Of a stretch of 33,765 nt of DNA, positions 1-7,563 are shown one piece after another (within the stretch, counting starts at the first letter, position 1; the number at the start of each line of letters is the position of its first letter). Below the pieces are notes generated by a model that searched no databases, was not told the DNA's origin, and was given only the letters and a program-made list of their open reading frames with translations. The position numbers and the translations under genes were made by a program. The DNA lies in NCBI GenBank assembly GCA_003163855.1, contig PLRJ01000174.1, positions 1 through 33,765 of the forward strand, read 5' to 3'. Origin of the DNA: Bryobacterales bacterium. GTDB taxonomy: Bacteria; Acidobacteriota; Terriglobia; Bryobacterales; Bryobacteraceae.

Positions 1-233
1 GTGTAGCAGGCGGCGGTGTTTGGGAGGATGTGAATCTTAAGGCGGTCGATGAAATCAAGCTCGGATTCCTTGGTGCGGTCAGTCAGGTTAACCCGGCGAA
101 CGGCCAGGGTAACCATCTCGGTACCGGCGGCTGCGTGGCAGCGGGCCATTAGTTGCCTGCTGCGATACTTTCCGGTACCGACAAACAGCCGGGAATGAAA
201 CGCGCGGCCGGCAATAGTCAGAACGTCGTGCAT
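1..233 (-). CDS. thiG: Thiazole synthase ThiG, N-terminal part (cut by window edge)
   Basis: An ATG on the minus strand (231-233) opens a frame that stays open to position 1, giving 77 residues. The start reads MHDVLTIAGRAFHSRLFVGT, followed by GKY, then an EMVTLAVRRVNL segment and a DFIDRLKIHILPNTAACY segment. This is the usual N-terminus of ThiG, the TIM-barrel enzyme that builds the thiazole phosphate of thiamine from deoxyxylulose phosphate, dehydroglycine or glycine, and ThiS thiocarboxylate. The active-site lysine near residue 100 lies outside the window. The gene begins 7 bases after the histidine kinase stop codon, so it is probably co-transcribed with the two-component genes. Identification rests on recognised conserved blocks and is firm for the family. 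Confidence 0.9.
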   Translation of the reverse strand, partial: MHDVLTIAGRAFHSRLFVGTGKYRSRQLMARCHAAAGTEMVTLAVRRVNLTDRTKESELDFIDRLKIHILPNTAACY

Positions 234-240
234 AGTTCCA

Positions 241-1593
241 TTATCCGCGCATGCGCTGGGGCAGCAACGGAGCGGCGCCGGATTGGGGCGAGTGCGGGGT
301 GGGGATTTCAATGGCAATCACCAAGCCCGGCAAGGCGTTGCGCGCGCTGATGGAGCCTTGATGGACGGCAAGGGCGCGCTGGGCGATGGACAGTCCCAGA
401 CCAACGCCGCCGCTGTTGCGGTTGCGGTCCGCTTCGGCGCGAAAAAAGGGCCTGAACAAATGCGGCAAACTGTCCTCCGGCACGCCGGGGCCGAAATCGC
501 GCACTTCGATAATGCTTTTGTCAGCGGCGGCGGTTAAGGTGATCTCGACGCTGCTGTGCTCCGGGGCGTAGCGTATGGCATTGCGCACAACGTTCTCAAT
601 AGCGCGCCGCAGCAGTTCGTGATCGCCCTGCATCTGCACCGACTCCGCTCTGGTGTTCACGCGCAACTCGACATCGCGCGCCTCGCCTTCCACGGCGCAG
701 TCATCCACCACGTCCTGCAACAGATCGCGCAGATCCAGCGGAACCATGTTGCGGCTTTCTGGATCGTTTTCGGCGCGGGTCACCTGCAGAAGTTCAGAGA
801 TCAGCGTGCTGAGACGGTCAACTTCCTTCTGGATGCGAGCCATGGCGCGGCTGCGATCGGGACTGGTTTTGGCGAGCTCAACGGCGAATTCAAGCCGCGC
901 CAGCGGCGAACGCAATTCATGCGAAACATCCTGCAGCAGACGGCGTTCGGCGGTTAGCAAGGTTTGAATACGGTCCGCCATCACGTTGAAGGCGCGCGCC
1001 AGTTTGCCGATTTCGTCCTGGCGTTTGGCCTTGGCGCGAACTTCCAGGTCGCCGCGTCCAAAACGTTCCACTGTCTGTTCGAGCGTGCGCAGGGGCGCGG
1101 CCAGTTGAACTGCCAGAATGTAGCAGAACACCACCGCCGCCACAGCGATCCAGAGGAAATAGGGAATGGCGCTCCAAGGCCCAACCGGGGCGGGGGCGTC
1201 GATGATCAGCTTGTATTTACCGTCGCGCGTGGGCCACGCCAGTATCATGCGGCTGTCACTGGCGGGGCTCCAGTGCGGCCCGGCTTTGTTAATGTCGGCG
1301 CTCCGGTCGCGGCCAGTGACTAGATCGATGCCGTGCTCGTCTACCAGTGCATGCGTTCCCGGCATCAACGTTTCAAGCCGCGCAAAGTAGGCCTGTAACG
1401 CGGGCTTACCGCCTGTCTCATACGCTTCGCGTGCGTCGCTCACCTGAAGAGACACGGACCGCGAGAAAAAGTCGTGGCGTCCCGGCGCAAAGCGATTGCG
1501 CAAGTCGTTGGTGTAGCCGATGCCGGCCAGGCAGACGATAAACGTAACAAAGAACCACAGCAGGATTTTCGCGAATATGGAGCGGACAAACAT
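241..1593 (-). CDS. CpxA-like sensor histidine kinase
   Basis: This 450-residue membrane sensor kinase has a TM helix at about 8-28, a periplasmic region of about 110 residues, a second TM helix at about 142-164, a HAMP linker to about 215, and a HisKA domain with the H-box SHELRSPLARL (phospho-accepting His225). A HATPase domain follows, with an N-box (ENVVRNAIRYAP), a G1 box (DFGPGVPE) and a G2 box (GVGLGLSIAQR). It should phosphorylate the response regulator encoded directly upstream; the TAA of that gene abuts this ATG with no gap. Architecture and H-box are of the CpxA/EnvZ class, which usually senses envelope stress. The actual stimulus is unknown, and the periplasmic part is not recognisably homologous to a named sensor domain. 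Confidence 0.9.
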   Translation of the reverse strand: MFVRSIFAKILLWFFVTFIVCLAGIGYTNDLRNRFAPGRHDFFSRSVSLQVSDAREAYETGGKPALQAYFARLETLMPGTHALVDEHGIDLVTGRDRSADINKAGPHWSPASDSRMILAWPTRDGKYKLIIDAPAPVGPWSAIPYFLWIAVAAVVFCYILAVQLAAPLRTLEQTVERFGRGDLEVRAKAKRQDEIGKLARAFNVMADRIQTLLTAERRLLQDVSHELRSPLARLEFAVELAKTSPDRSRAMARIQKEVDRLSTLISELLQVTRAENDPESRNMVPLDLRDLLQDVVDDCAVEGEARDVELRVNTRAESVQMQGDHELLRRAIENVVRNAIRYAPEHSSVEITLTAAADKSIIEVRDFGPGVPEDSLPHLFRPFFRAEADRNRNSGGVGLGLSIAQRALAVHQGSISARNALPGLVIAIEIPTPHSPQSGAAPLLPQRMRG

Positions 1594-2286
1594 TTAGGTT
1601 CCAGTCTCTTCCGAAGCGAACAGGTAGCCGACACCACGCACCGTCCGAATCAACGGCCGGCCCCGCTCCAACTTCTTACGTAAGTGACTGACGTGCACAT
1701 CCAGCGCGCGTTCCAGCGGATTGGCTTGCCGATTGTACAGAAAGCGTGCCAGGTCGTCGCGAGAAACTACGCGCCCGGCGGAACGTACCAGCACTTCCAG
1801 GATGTCGTACTCGATGGAGGTGATTTCCACCAGTTCGCCCTCGCGGTGCACCTCGCGGGAATTGGAATTGAGTTTGACGCCATTTGCTTCCAGCACTTCG
1901 GTCTTCAGAGCGGGTCCGCGACCGGCGCGGCGAAGCACTGCTTGAATGCGGGCGAGCAGTTCGTCCGGGCTGAACGGCTTGGCCAGATAATCGTCGGCGC
2001 CGGCGTTCAGGCCTTCGATACGGTCGCCATGCTCGGTGCGGGCGGTCAGCATGATCACGGGCACAGCACTGCGGCGGCGCAGCTGGCGCAATACTTCGAA
2101 GCCTTCCATGCCCGGCATCATGACGTCGAGCAGAACCATGTCGAGATTGCCGTCCAGCGCGCGTTTCAAACCTTCGTTGCCGTCGTTGGCGATGGCGAGT
2201 GCGATGTCGCGGCCGCTGAAATACTCGGCCATCAGAGCTGTCAGTTCGGTGTCGTCATCGACTATCAGAATGGAAAGGTCTTTCAC
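1594..2286 (-). CDS. OmpR/CpxR-family response regulator
   Basis: This 230-residue regulator has an N-terminal receiver domain with acidic pocket Asp10/Asp11, phospho-acceptor Asp54 in LLDVMMPGMEGFE, a conserved Thr in MLTA and a Lys in AKPF. A winged-helix DNA-binding domain (about 135-228) follows, including VSHLRKKL and RTVRGVGYLF. Length and domain order are typical of the OmpR family. It is the cognate partner of the adjacent histidine kinase, whose ATG follows the stop without spacing. Targets cannot be read from the window. A 149-bp gap with a possible terminator for the upstream rhodanese gene precedes it, so the pair probably has its own promoter. Confidence 0.92.
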   Translation of the reverse strand: MKDLSILIVDDDTELTALMAEYFSGRDIALAIANDGNEGLKRALDGNLDMVLLDVMMPGMEGFEVLRQLRRRSAVPVIMLTARTEHGDRIEGLNAGADDYLAKPFSPDELLARIQAVLRRAGRGPALKTEVLEANGVKLNSNSREVHREGELVEITSIEYDILEVLVRSAGRVVSRDDLARFLYNRQANPLERALDVHVSHLRKKLERGRPLIRTVRGVGYLFASEETGT

Positions 2287-2400
2287 TGCGTTCGCTAAAG
2301 CCGAGCTAGGTTAAGGCGGCTCCGTTGCCCCAGCATACTATCTCCCCTTGACGGCTTCACCCGGAAGCACTTTGCCTGATCCGGTACCGGCGAATTTCGA

Positions 2401-2419
2401 AACGGCCCATACGGCCGTT
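2401..2419 (-). terminator. Possible hairpin terminator after the rhodanese gene
   Basis: AACGGCC and GGCCGTT form a perfect 7-bp stem with a 5-nt loop, 17 bases beyond the rhodanese stop codon. On the minus strand it is followed only by TTCGAAATT, a weak T-tract, so termination is plausible but not strong. The rest of 2287-2435 shows no further gene. Confidence 0.4.
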
Positions 2420-2435
2420 CGCACGCTGCCATTTA

Positions 2436-2819
2436 CTAGCGTGTCAGCGGCAGCCCCGAAACCTCAATCGCACGCCATCCGCCATCGAGGGAAATCACAT
2501 TCCGGTAACCCATCTTCTGCAAGTTGTCCGTCGCCAGCGCCGACCTGTACCCGCCGCCGCAATAGAGCACCAGCTTCGTATCTTTATCCGGAAACGCCGT
2601 CTCGATGTCGCGTTCAATAATGCCCTTGCTCATATGAATGGCGCCCGCGGCGTGCAGCGCCTGCCACTCGCTGTCTTCGCGCACATCGACCAACTGCCCG
2701 GCCTCGCCCGCCGCCAACAGGCGCTTGTACTCTTCGATATCAATTTCATGCACGCGGGTTTTGGCATCTTCCACCAAGGCAAGAAAACCAGGACTGTGGT
2801 GCTTTACAGGAGTGCTCAT
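2436..2819 (-). CDS. Single-domain rhodanese-like sulfurtransferase
   Basis: This 127-residue protein is mostly one rhodanese domain. It contains VDVREDSEW, the HAAGAIHMSKG segment, and an active-site loop CGGGYR with catalytic Cys87 in LVLYCGGGYRSALA, then MGYRNVISLDGGWRAW-like sequence (here GGWRAIEVSG). Such enzymes move sulfane sulfur through a cysteine persulfide; the natural donor and acceptor are not known here. There is no signal peptide, so it should be cytoplasmic. Its ATG overlaps the murA stop by 4 bases (ATGA), implying translational coupling at the end of the murQ-murA run. Confidence 0.9.
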   Translation of the reverse strand: MSTPVKHHSPGFLALVEDAKTRVHEIDIEEYKRLLAAGEAGQLVDVREDSEWQALHAAGAIHMSKGIIERDIETAFPDKDTKLVLYCGGGYRSALATDNLQKMGYRNVISLDGGWRAIEVSGLPLTR

Positions 2820-4099
2820 ACATCTGCTCCGGCGCGCATGGTCTGCTGCACGCGCTGGATATTCGCGCCTACAGCCGCCAGCTTCTCTTCAATCCGTTCG
2901 TAACCGCGATCTATATGATAAACACGGTCGATAATCGTCTGCCCCCTGGCAACCAGGGCCGCCAGCACCAGCGACGCACTCGCGCGCAGGTCGGACGCAA
3001 TCACCTGCGCGCCCATCAGCAGATCTTCACCGGCCACTATCGCCTGGCGTCCTTCAATCCGGATATTAGCGCCCATGCGAACGAGTTCCTGCACGTGCAT
3101 AAAGCGGTTTTCGAAGATGGTTTCGGTGATAAAGCTGATGCCGTGCGCCGTCGCCATCCAGGCCAGGTACTGCGCCTGTAGATCGGTTGCGAAGCCGGGG
3201 TATTCTTCCGTCTTCATATCAAGCGCCTTCGGACGGCCCGCACAGCGCACGCGCAAAACGTCGGCCTGCGGCTGGTCCACCTCGGCCCCCGCCTGCTGCA
3301 TCTTCACCACCAGCGCCGCCACGTGTTCCGGATTGCAATCGCTGACTATTAGATCTCCGTGCGAAATGGCGCCCGCGAGCAGGAACGTGCCGGCTTCAAT
3401 ACGGTCGGGAATAATGGTGTGCTCCGCGCCGTGCAACTTTTCCACGCCTTGCACTTTGATGGTGGATGTACCGGCGCCTTCGATATTGGCGCCCATGGCG
3501 ATCAGCAGGTTGGCCAGGTCTTCCACCTCCGGCTCGCGCGCCGCGTTGCCGATAACTGTTTCGCCTTTGGCCAGCACGGCCGCCATCAGCACGTCTTCGG
3601 TGCCGGTGACGGTGATGCGGTCGAAGTGAATATTGCCGCCGCGCAGTCCGTCGGGCGCTTGCGCTTCCACGTATCCATAAGCCTGTTCAATGGTCGCGCC
3701 CAACTTCTCAAGCGCCGCAACGTGCATGTTGATGGGCCGCGCGCCAATGGCACATCCGCCCGGCATGGAAACACGTGCGCGTCCGGCACGCGCCACCAGC
3801 GGCCCCAGCACCAAGCTGGAAGCACGCATGGTTTTCACCACATCGTAAGGCGCTTCCGGCCGGTCGAGCGTCCTGGCATGCACGCACGTTTTGCCATTGT
3901 GATGCGCCACCTTCGCGCCCGCGTATTCCAGCAGGCTTTCCATGGTTGCTATGTCTTTCACGCGTGGAACGCGGTGCAGGGTTACCGGTTCATCGGTCAA
4001 CAGGCAGGCCGCCAGTGCCGGCAGCGACGAGTTCTTGGAACCGCTAACCGGCATCTCGCCGCTCAAAGGCGTGCCGCCTACAATCTTGAATTTGTCCAT
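2816..4099 (-). CDS. murA: UDP-N-acetylglucosamine 1-carboxyvinyltransferase MurA
   Basis: This 427-residue cytoplasmic enzyme transfers enolpyruvate from PEP to UDP-GlcNAc, the first committed step of peptidoglycan synthesis. Lys22-Asn23 are present in SGSKNSSLP. The catalytic loop reads MPGGCAIGARP with Cys116, corresponding to E. coli Cys115, so the enzyme should be of the fosfomycin-sensitive type. The typical EEYPGFATDLQAQ segment and an Arg in the C-terminal ALVARGQTIIDRVYHIDRGYE block are also present. Length fits the family. It begins 6 bases after murQ and overlaps the rhodanese gene, so the three form one operon linking cell-wall recycling with synthesis. Confidence 0.96.
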   Translation of the reverse strand: MDKFKIVGGTPLSGEMPVSGSKNSSLPALAACLLTDEPVTLHRVPRVKDIATMESLLEYAGAKVAHHNGKTCVHARTLDRPEAPYDVVKTMRASSLVLGPLVARAGRARVSMPGGCAIGARPINMHVAALEKLGATIEQAYGYVEAQAPDGLRGGNIHFDRITVTGTEDVLMAAVLAKGETVIGNAAREPEVEDLANLLIAMGANIEGAGTSTIKVQGVEKLHGAEHTIIPDRIEAGTFLLAGAISHGDLIVSDCNPEHVAALVVKMQQAGAEVDQPQADVLRVRCAGRPKALDMKTEEYPGFATDLQAQYLAWMATAHGISFITETIFENRFMHVQELVRMGANIRIEGRQAIVAGEDLLMGAQVIASDLRASASLVLAALVARGQTIIDRVYHIDRGYERIEEKLAAVGANIQRVQQTMRAGADV

Positions 4100-4105
4100 C
4101 TCTAC

Positions 4106-4996
4106 CTATTTCGTGTCGGCCAGCGCCGCCCGCAGCCGCCCCTTGGATGCCGCCAGCCGCGCCTCTGCCTCAATTCGAGTGAGCCCCAATTTTTGCATGA
4201 CGATGGCTGTGCGGACGGAGCCGCCGCTGTTGAGCAGAAGCGCAGCTTGCTCATAGGATACGTTGGCGATGCCCGCGATGATGCGCCGCGCCCGGTCTAC
4301 TAACTTCTCGTTGGTCGGCTGTACGTTCACCATCAGGTTGCCGTACACATAGCCTAATCGGATCATTACACCCGTGCTCAACATGTTCAGCACCAGCTTG
4401 GTGGCGGTTCCAGCGCGCATACGCGTCGAACCGGTGACGACTTCAGGACCCGGCGTCGGGGTAATGGCAATCTCGGACGCCGCCGCAACCTCCGAATTCG
4501 TGGTGCAGCTAAGCCCAATCGTCAGGCCGCCCAATGACCGCGCGTAAGCCAGAGCTCCTAAGACATAGGGCGTGCGTCCGCTGGCGGCGATGCCGACTAC
4601 GGAATCGGAAGCTGAGAAATGATGCTCGGTCAGGTCCTGCTGACCTTGTTTGGGATCGTCTTCGGCTTTTTCAATGGGATGACGGAGCGCGCGGTCGCCG
4701 CCGGCGATGAGCCCCACGACTAATCCTGGCGGCGTGTTGAAAGTAGGCGGGCATTCCGAAGCGTCCAGCACTCCCAAACGCCCGGAAGTGCCGGCGCCCA
4801 GGTAAAACAACCTGCCACCAGCCTCCATGCGCGCAACCACGGCATCCACGGCCTTCGCGATATTCGGTATCTCGCGTTGGACAGAGAGCGCCACCTCCTG
4901 GTCGGCGGCGTTGATCACGCCTAGCATTTCGCTGGTCGAGAGCGAGTCTATCTGGGCGGAAGCAGGGTTCGAGCTTTCCGTAACAAGATGGCGCAT
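4106..4996 (-). CDS. murQ: N-acetylmuramic acid 6-phosphate etherase MurQ
   Basis: This 296-residue SIS-domain enzyme cleaves the lactyl ether of MurNAc 6-phosphate to give GlcNAc 6-phosphate and D-lactate during peptidoglycan recycling. The family signatures TESSNPAS near the N-terminus, YLGAGTSGRLGVLDASECPP (SIS sugar-phosphate site), GIAASGRTPYVLGAL and TGSTRMRAGTATK are all present, and a UBA-like helical C-terminus follows. It is followed after 6 bases by murA. MurNAc-6P normally comes from a phosphotransferase system or from AnmK; neither gene is in the window. Confidence 0.95.
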   Translation of the reverse strand: MRHLVTESSNPASAQIDSLSTSEMLGVINAADQEVALSVQREIPNIAKAVDAVVARMEAGGRLFYLGAGTSGRLGVLDASECPPTFNTPPGLVVGLIAGGDRALRHPIEKAEDDPKQGQQDLTEHHFSASDSVVGIAASGRTPYVLGALAYARSLGGLTIGLSCTTNSEVAAASEIAITPTPGPEVVTGSTRMRAGTATKLVLNMLSTGVMIRLGYVYGNLMVNVQPTNEKLVDRARRIIAGIANVSYEQAALLLNSGGSVRTAIVMQKLGLTRIEAEARLAASKGRLRAALADTK

Positions 4997-5020
4997 TCTA
5001 GGTAGGCCTCAAAGACGCGC

Positions 5021-5054
5021 ATGGCCGAGTGAGCGCAACGCCCAGCTCGGCCAT
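5021..5054 (-). terminator. Strong hairpin between erpA and murQ
   Basis: ATGGCCGAG and CTCGGCCAT form a perfect 9-bp stem, with a small inner GCG-CAA-CGC helix, in the 80-bp gap after the erpA-type gene and before murQ. It could terminate or attenuate erpA transcripts. It is not followed by a T-tract on the minus strand, so it may instead be a processing or repeat-type hairpin. Confidence 0.4.
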
Positions 5055-5076
5055 CGGGAACCTAATACAATTTTAT

Positions 5077-5400
5077 TTAGACGCTGAACGAACTGCCGCA
5101 GCCGCAGGTAGACTTCACTTGCGGATTGCTGAACTTGAACCCGGAACCTTCCAGGGTCTCCACGTAGTCCACTTCGGCGCCATCCAGATAAAGCATGCTG
5201 GCCTGATCCACGAAGACCTTTAGACCAGAGAATTCGTAGGTTTTATCAAGCATGTTCGGTGCGTTTTCGAAGGCCATGGAGTAGCTGAAGCCAGAGCAGC
5301 CGCCGCCCACAACGGCAATGCGCAGCCCGGCTGGTTTCGGTTCCTGCATTCCTAAGATTTCCGCTACTTTGGTCACCGCGGTTTCGGTAAGTTGAATCAT
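5077..5400 (-). CDS. erpA: A-type iron-sulfur carrier (ErpA/IscA/HesB family)
   Basis: This 107-residue protein has the three conserved cysteines of A-type carriers: Cys35 in VVGGGCSGFSY, and Cys99 and Cys101 in the C-terminal STCGCGSSFSV motif. Members bind Fe-S clusters and hand them to apo-enzymes in the cytoplasm. The length is normal. The start is supported by GAGGAG five bases upstream of the ATG. It stands alone, apart from any suf or isc cluster, and is divergent from the ECF sigma gene. ErpA, IscA and SufA cannot be separated from sequence alone; the symbol is the most likely choice. Confidence 0.87.
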   Translation of the reverse strand: MIQLTETAVTKVAEILGMQEPKPAGLRIAVVGGGCSGFSYSMAFENAPNMLDKTYEFSGLKVFVDQASMLYLDGAEVDYVETLEGSGFKFSNPQVKSTCGCGSSFSV

Positions 5401-5415
5401 CGGTATCTCCTCATT

Positions 5416-5429
5416 GAACAGGGCTGTTC
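5416..5429. promoter_or_regulatory. Palindrome GAACAG-GG-CTGTTC upstream of erpA
   Basis: This is a perfect 6+6 inverted repeat with a 2-nt centre, 15 bases upstream of the erpA start codon and inside the divergent region shared with the ECF sigma gene. The position fits an operator near the erpA transcription start. The half-site resembles GAAC...GTTC boxes, but the spacing of 6 differs from the Gram-positive LexA box (4), so no regulator is named. The rest of 5401-5555 holds no other gene. Confidence 0.35.
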
Positions 5430-5555
5430 CCCATTAGTGTACAACGATCTAAGACCTTTGATGTCGTATTTCGCTGAAAAGGTGCGCCTGTTAAGGGATA
5501 ATGAAGGGTAAACCTGAGCACGGAGCCAGGCTGCAACTTTTTGTAACGCGTTGAA

Positions 5556-6254
5556 ATGAGGGTGCGTCGGACGCGGTGTATGAACGGATTCAGCATATCT
5601 CTTCCTTTTCCCGCAGTAACCGGGGAAGCCACTCGGGCGAAGACCAAGTTGGATCACCGAACAAGCGACGAAGCGGCTCTTGTCCGCCGGGTGCAGGCAA
5701 ACGACGAGATGGCGTTCCGCGAGATCGTAGACCGCTACCAGGCGAAGGTCTTTTCTATCATTTACGGCATTTTGCGCAACCGCAACGATGCAGAAGATAT
5801 TGCCCAGCAGGTTTTTGCCAAGATCTACTTCTCTATTAAGAATTTCGATTTCCGAAGCTCGCTTTTGACCTGGATCTACAAGATTACGGTCAACGAATGT
5901 TACGACTACTTGCGTAAGAAACGTGTCCGGAAGCTGGTTTATGAGAGCGATTTCTCGTCGGAAGACTCGCTGCGCATGGAAAATTCAGAACCGGCTACTG
6001 ATCATGCTCCGGCCGTGGATCACCGCCTCGCTCAGCATGACTTGATAGTAAAACTGCTATCGAAGATCTCTGAGGAAGATCGTGCACTGATCCTGCTGAA
6101 GGAAGTGGAAGGTCACTCTGTAGAAGAACTTGCAGAGATGACGAACATGAATGAGAATACCATCAAGGTAAAGCTTTTCAGAGCCCGCCAGAAGCTGGTG
6201 AAGGCGGCTCAGCGTTTGGAAAAAGGTCCTATAACTCCACCCGCTGTCGGCTAG
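5556..6254 (+). CDS. ECF RNA polymerase sigma factor (first module)
   Basis: This 232-residue sigma-70-family protein has region 2 at about 40-115 (FREIVDRYQAKVFSI, the DAEDIAQQVFAKIY core-binding helix and the LLTWIYKITVNECYDYLR -10 recognition segment). Region 4 is at about 160-222 (EEDRALILLKEVEGHSVEELA, then the helix-turn-helix MNENTIKVKLFRARQKL). There is no region 3, as expected for the ECF group. The N-terminus is uncertain: ATGs at 5556 and 5580 are both in frame and neither has a good ribosome-binding site, so the first 30 or so residues may not be translated. It is followed by a zinc-finger anti-sigma gene and a Spy-like gene, which suggests an envelope-stress regulon. It is divergent from erpA. 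Confidence 0.9.
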   Translation: MRVRRTRCMNGFSISLPFPAVTGEATRAKTKLDHRTSDEAALVRRVQANDEMAFREIVDRYQAKVFSIIYGILRNRNDAEDIAQQVFAKIYFSIKNFDFRSSLLTWIYKITVNECYDYLRKKRVRKLVYESDFSSEDSLRMENSEPATDHAPAVDHRLAQHDLIVKLLSKISEEDRALILLKEVEGHSVEELAEMTNMNENTIKVKLFRARQKLVKAAQRLEKGPITPPAVG

Positions 6255-6346
6255 GACAGTGCGTGCGAGTTTGTTGTAAAGTTTAGTTAACAGCAGGCGT
6301 CTAGATCTGCGAAGTTCGGTTGGGGCTGTAAAAAATTGAGGGAAAA

Positions 6347-6826
6347 ATGCACGGGTTCGTACGCGATCGAGTAGAAGATCTGCTCGCGGCCAAGCCATCT
6401 GCCGGGGCATGTGAAGTTGCAAAGGGCCACTTGAACGAGTGCCTGGAATGCGCTGCGGAATTCGATGAATTGCGGGCACAGTCCGAGTTGTTACGTTCGC
6501 TTCGGCCGCCGGAGGAGCTAGAGCCGAGTCCCGGCTTTTACGCCCGGGTGCTGCAGCGCATTGAGGAGCGGGCCAAGAAATCCATATGGTGGGTGTTCGT
6601 CTACTCGCCGGTCGGCAAGCGCCTTGCTTATGTATCGCTGGCCACTGCCGTGATACTTGGATCGTACGTGGTGGCGCAAGAGGCTCGGGATGGCGGTTTC
6701 AGCGCAAGTCCGCGGGTTGTAAGCGAAGTAGCGACTCACTATGATGTGCCGGTGGTGGGCAATCCCGACCAGCAGCGGCAGGCTGTTCTAGAAAACTTCG
6801 CTTCGCACTCCGGTACACTCCAATAG
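6347..6826 (+). CDS. Membrane-anchored zinc-finger anti-sigma factor
   Basis: This 159-residue protein has an N-terminal ZAS-type zinc finger (His28, Cys32 and Cys35 in the HxxxCxxC pattern GHLNECLECAAEF). A cytoplasmic linker follows, then one TM helix at about 88-106 (the LAYVSLATAVILGSYVV segment) and a periplasmic tail of about 50 residues. Anti-sigma factors of this type hold the ECF factor at the membrane until a signal releases it. It lies 92 bp after the sigma gene and has a good ribosome-binding site (GAGGG before the ATG). The tail has no recognisable sensor domain. Confidence 0.82.
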   Translation: MHGFVRDRVEDLLAAKPSAGACEVAKGHLNECLECAAEFDELRAQSELLRSLRPPEELEPSPGFYARVLQRIEERAKKSIWWVFVYSPVGKRLAYVSLATAVILGSYVVAQEARDGGFSASPRVVSEVATHYDVPVVGNPDQQRQAVLENFASHSGTLQ

Positions 6827-6852
6827 CAAGTTCCACCACATTTCGGAAGCCT

Positions 6853-7263
6853 GTGGCTCGCGAAGACGACGCTGGCTGGTCGAATCCAAAAGTACTGGTC
6901 ATTTTTGCCTTCATCTTCCTTTGCGGGACTTCTTTTGGCGCAGTCGTCATGCGCGCCTACGTACACCGTCATCTGCAGCCTGCCGTTTTAGTGGAGGCGG
7001 CACCAGTTAAGAACAGTGCTGCCAACATGGACGCTGCCAGTAAATTGGGACTCTTGCAACTGGAAAAGGAGTTAAAGCTCAGCGCGACGCAGAAGGAAAC
7101 CGTAATGGCGGTGCTGGACGAGTACGGTAAGTTCTACCAGAATATAGAAGATCAGAGGCAGGATGTGGCGCGCCACGGCGAGCGTAGGATTCTAGACTGC
7201 CTGGACGACACCCAGAAAAAGGAGTTTCAGAAGATGCTCGGGATAAAGGACCTGCCGCAGTAG
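6853..7263 (+). CDS. Spy/CpxP-like membrane-anchored small protein
   Basis: A 136-residue protein starting at GTG, with GGAAG close upstream. After 12 polar residues it has one TM helix (about 13-34, VLVIFAFIFLCGTSFGAVVM), then a charged helical domain. That domain contains LQLEKELKLSATQKE and FYQNIEDQRQDVARHGERRI, a pattern like the LTxxQ segments of CpxP, Spy and ZraP periplasmic chaperone/metal-sensing proteins. No metal ligands are obvious. Its position, 26 bp after the anti-sigma gene, suggests an accessory sensor or a stress output of the first ECF module. The family call is by pattern only. Confidence 0.6.
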   Translation: MAREDDAGWSNPKVLVIFAFIFLCGTSFGAVVMRAYVHRHLQPAVLVEAAPVKNSAANMDAASKLGLLQLEKELKLSATQKETVMAVLDEYGKFYQNIEDQRQDVARHGERRILDCLDDTQKKEFQKMLGIKDLPQ

Positions 7264-7269
7264 GTCCGT

Positions 7270-7563
7270 TTACTCCACCTGGACGTCCGAAACTTCCTGC
7301 GAAACTTCGCAAACCGGCGCCCCTTCCGCTTTGTCTTTCATACGGCTTTGGATAGCAGCCATCAGGCGCGCCTGGATGTCCGCAGGGACGGGCTTGCACT
7401 CCATGCCCTTAAAGACCTTTAATGTCTTCTCCGCCGTATCGCACACGACAAAACAGTTAGGGCATTCGTTTACGTGTCTCTGTAGCTCGGCGTACTCGAC
7501 TGCATCCAGAGATTTCTCCAGATACTCGTTCAGCTCTTGCAGAAACTGCTTACAAGTAAGCAA
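7270..7563 (-). CDS. Soluble zinc-finger anti-sigma factor
   Basis: This 97-residue protein has no TM helix. The zinc-binding set is Cys4, His30, Cys34 and Cys37 (QRHVNECPNCFVVC), the same spacing as in RsrA/ChrR-type ZAS domains; a further Cys41 follows. The C-terminal part is a short charged helix and an acidic tail. Its start overlaps the end of the second ECF sigma gene by 14 bases, strongly implying a sigma/anti-sigma pair. A soluble zinc anti-sigma with extra cysteines would fit redox control, but that is an inference. It ends 6 bp from the convergent Spy-like gene. Confidence 0.83.
   Translation of the reverse strand: MLTCKQFLQELNEYLEKSLDAVEYAELQRHVNECPNCFVVCDTAEKTLKVFKGMECKPVPADIQARLMAAIQSRMKDKAEGAPVCEVSQEVSDVQVE

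Noticed and set aside
556-957. Long open frames on the plus strand opposite the histidine kinase
   Set aside because: They are mirror frames of a clearly conserved kinase and show no domain of their own; similar antisense frames occur opposite murA, ruvB, clpX and others.
5416-5429. LexA box upstream of erpA
   Set aside because: The spacing between GAAC and GTTC is 6, not 4, and erpA is not a usual SOS gene; kept only as an unnamed palindrome.
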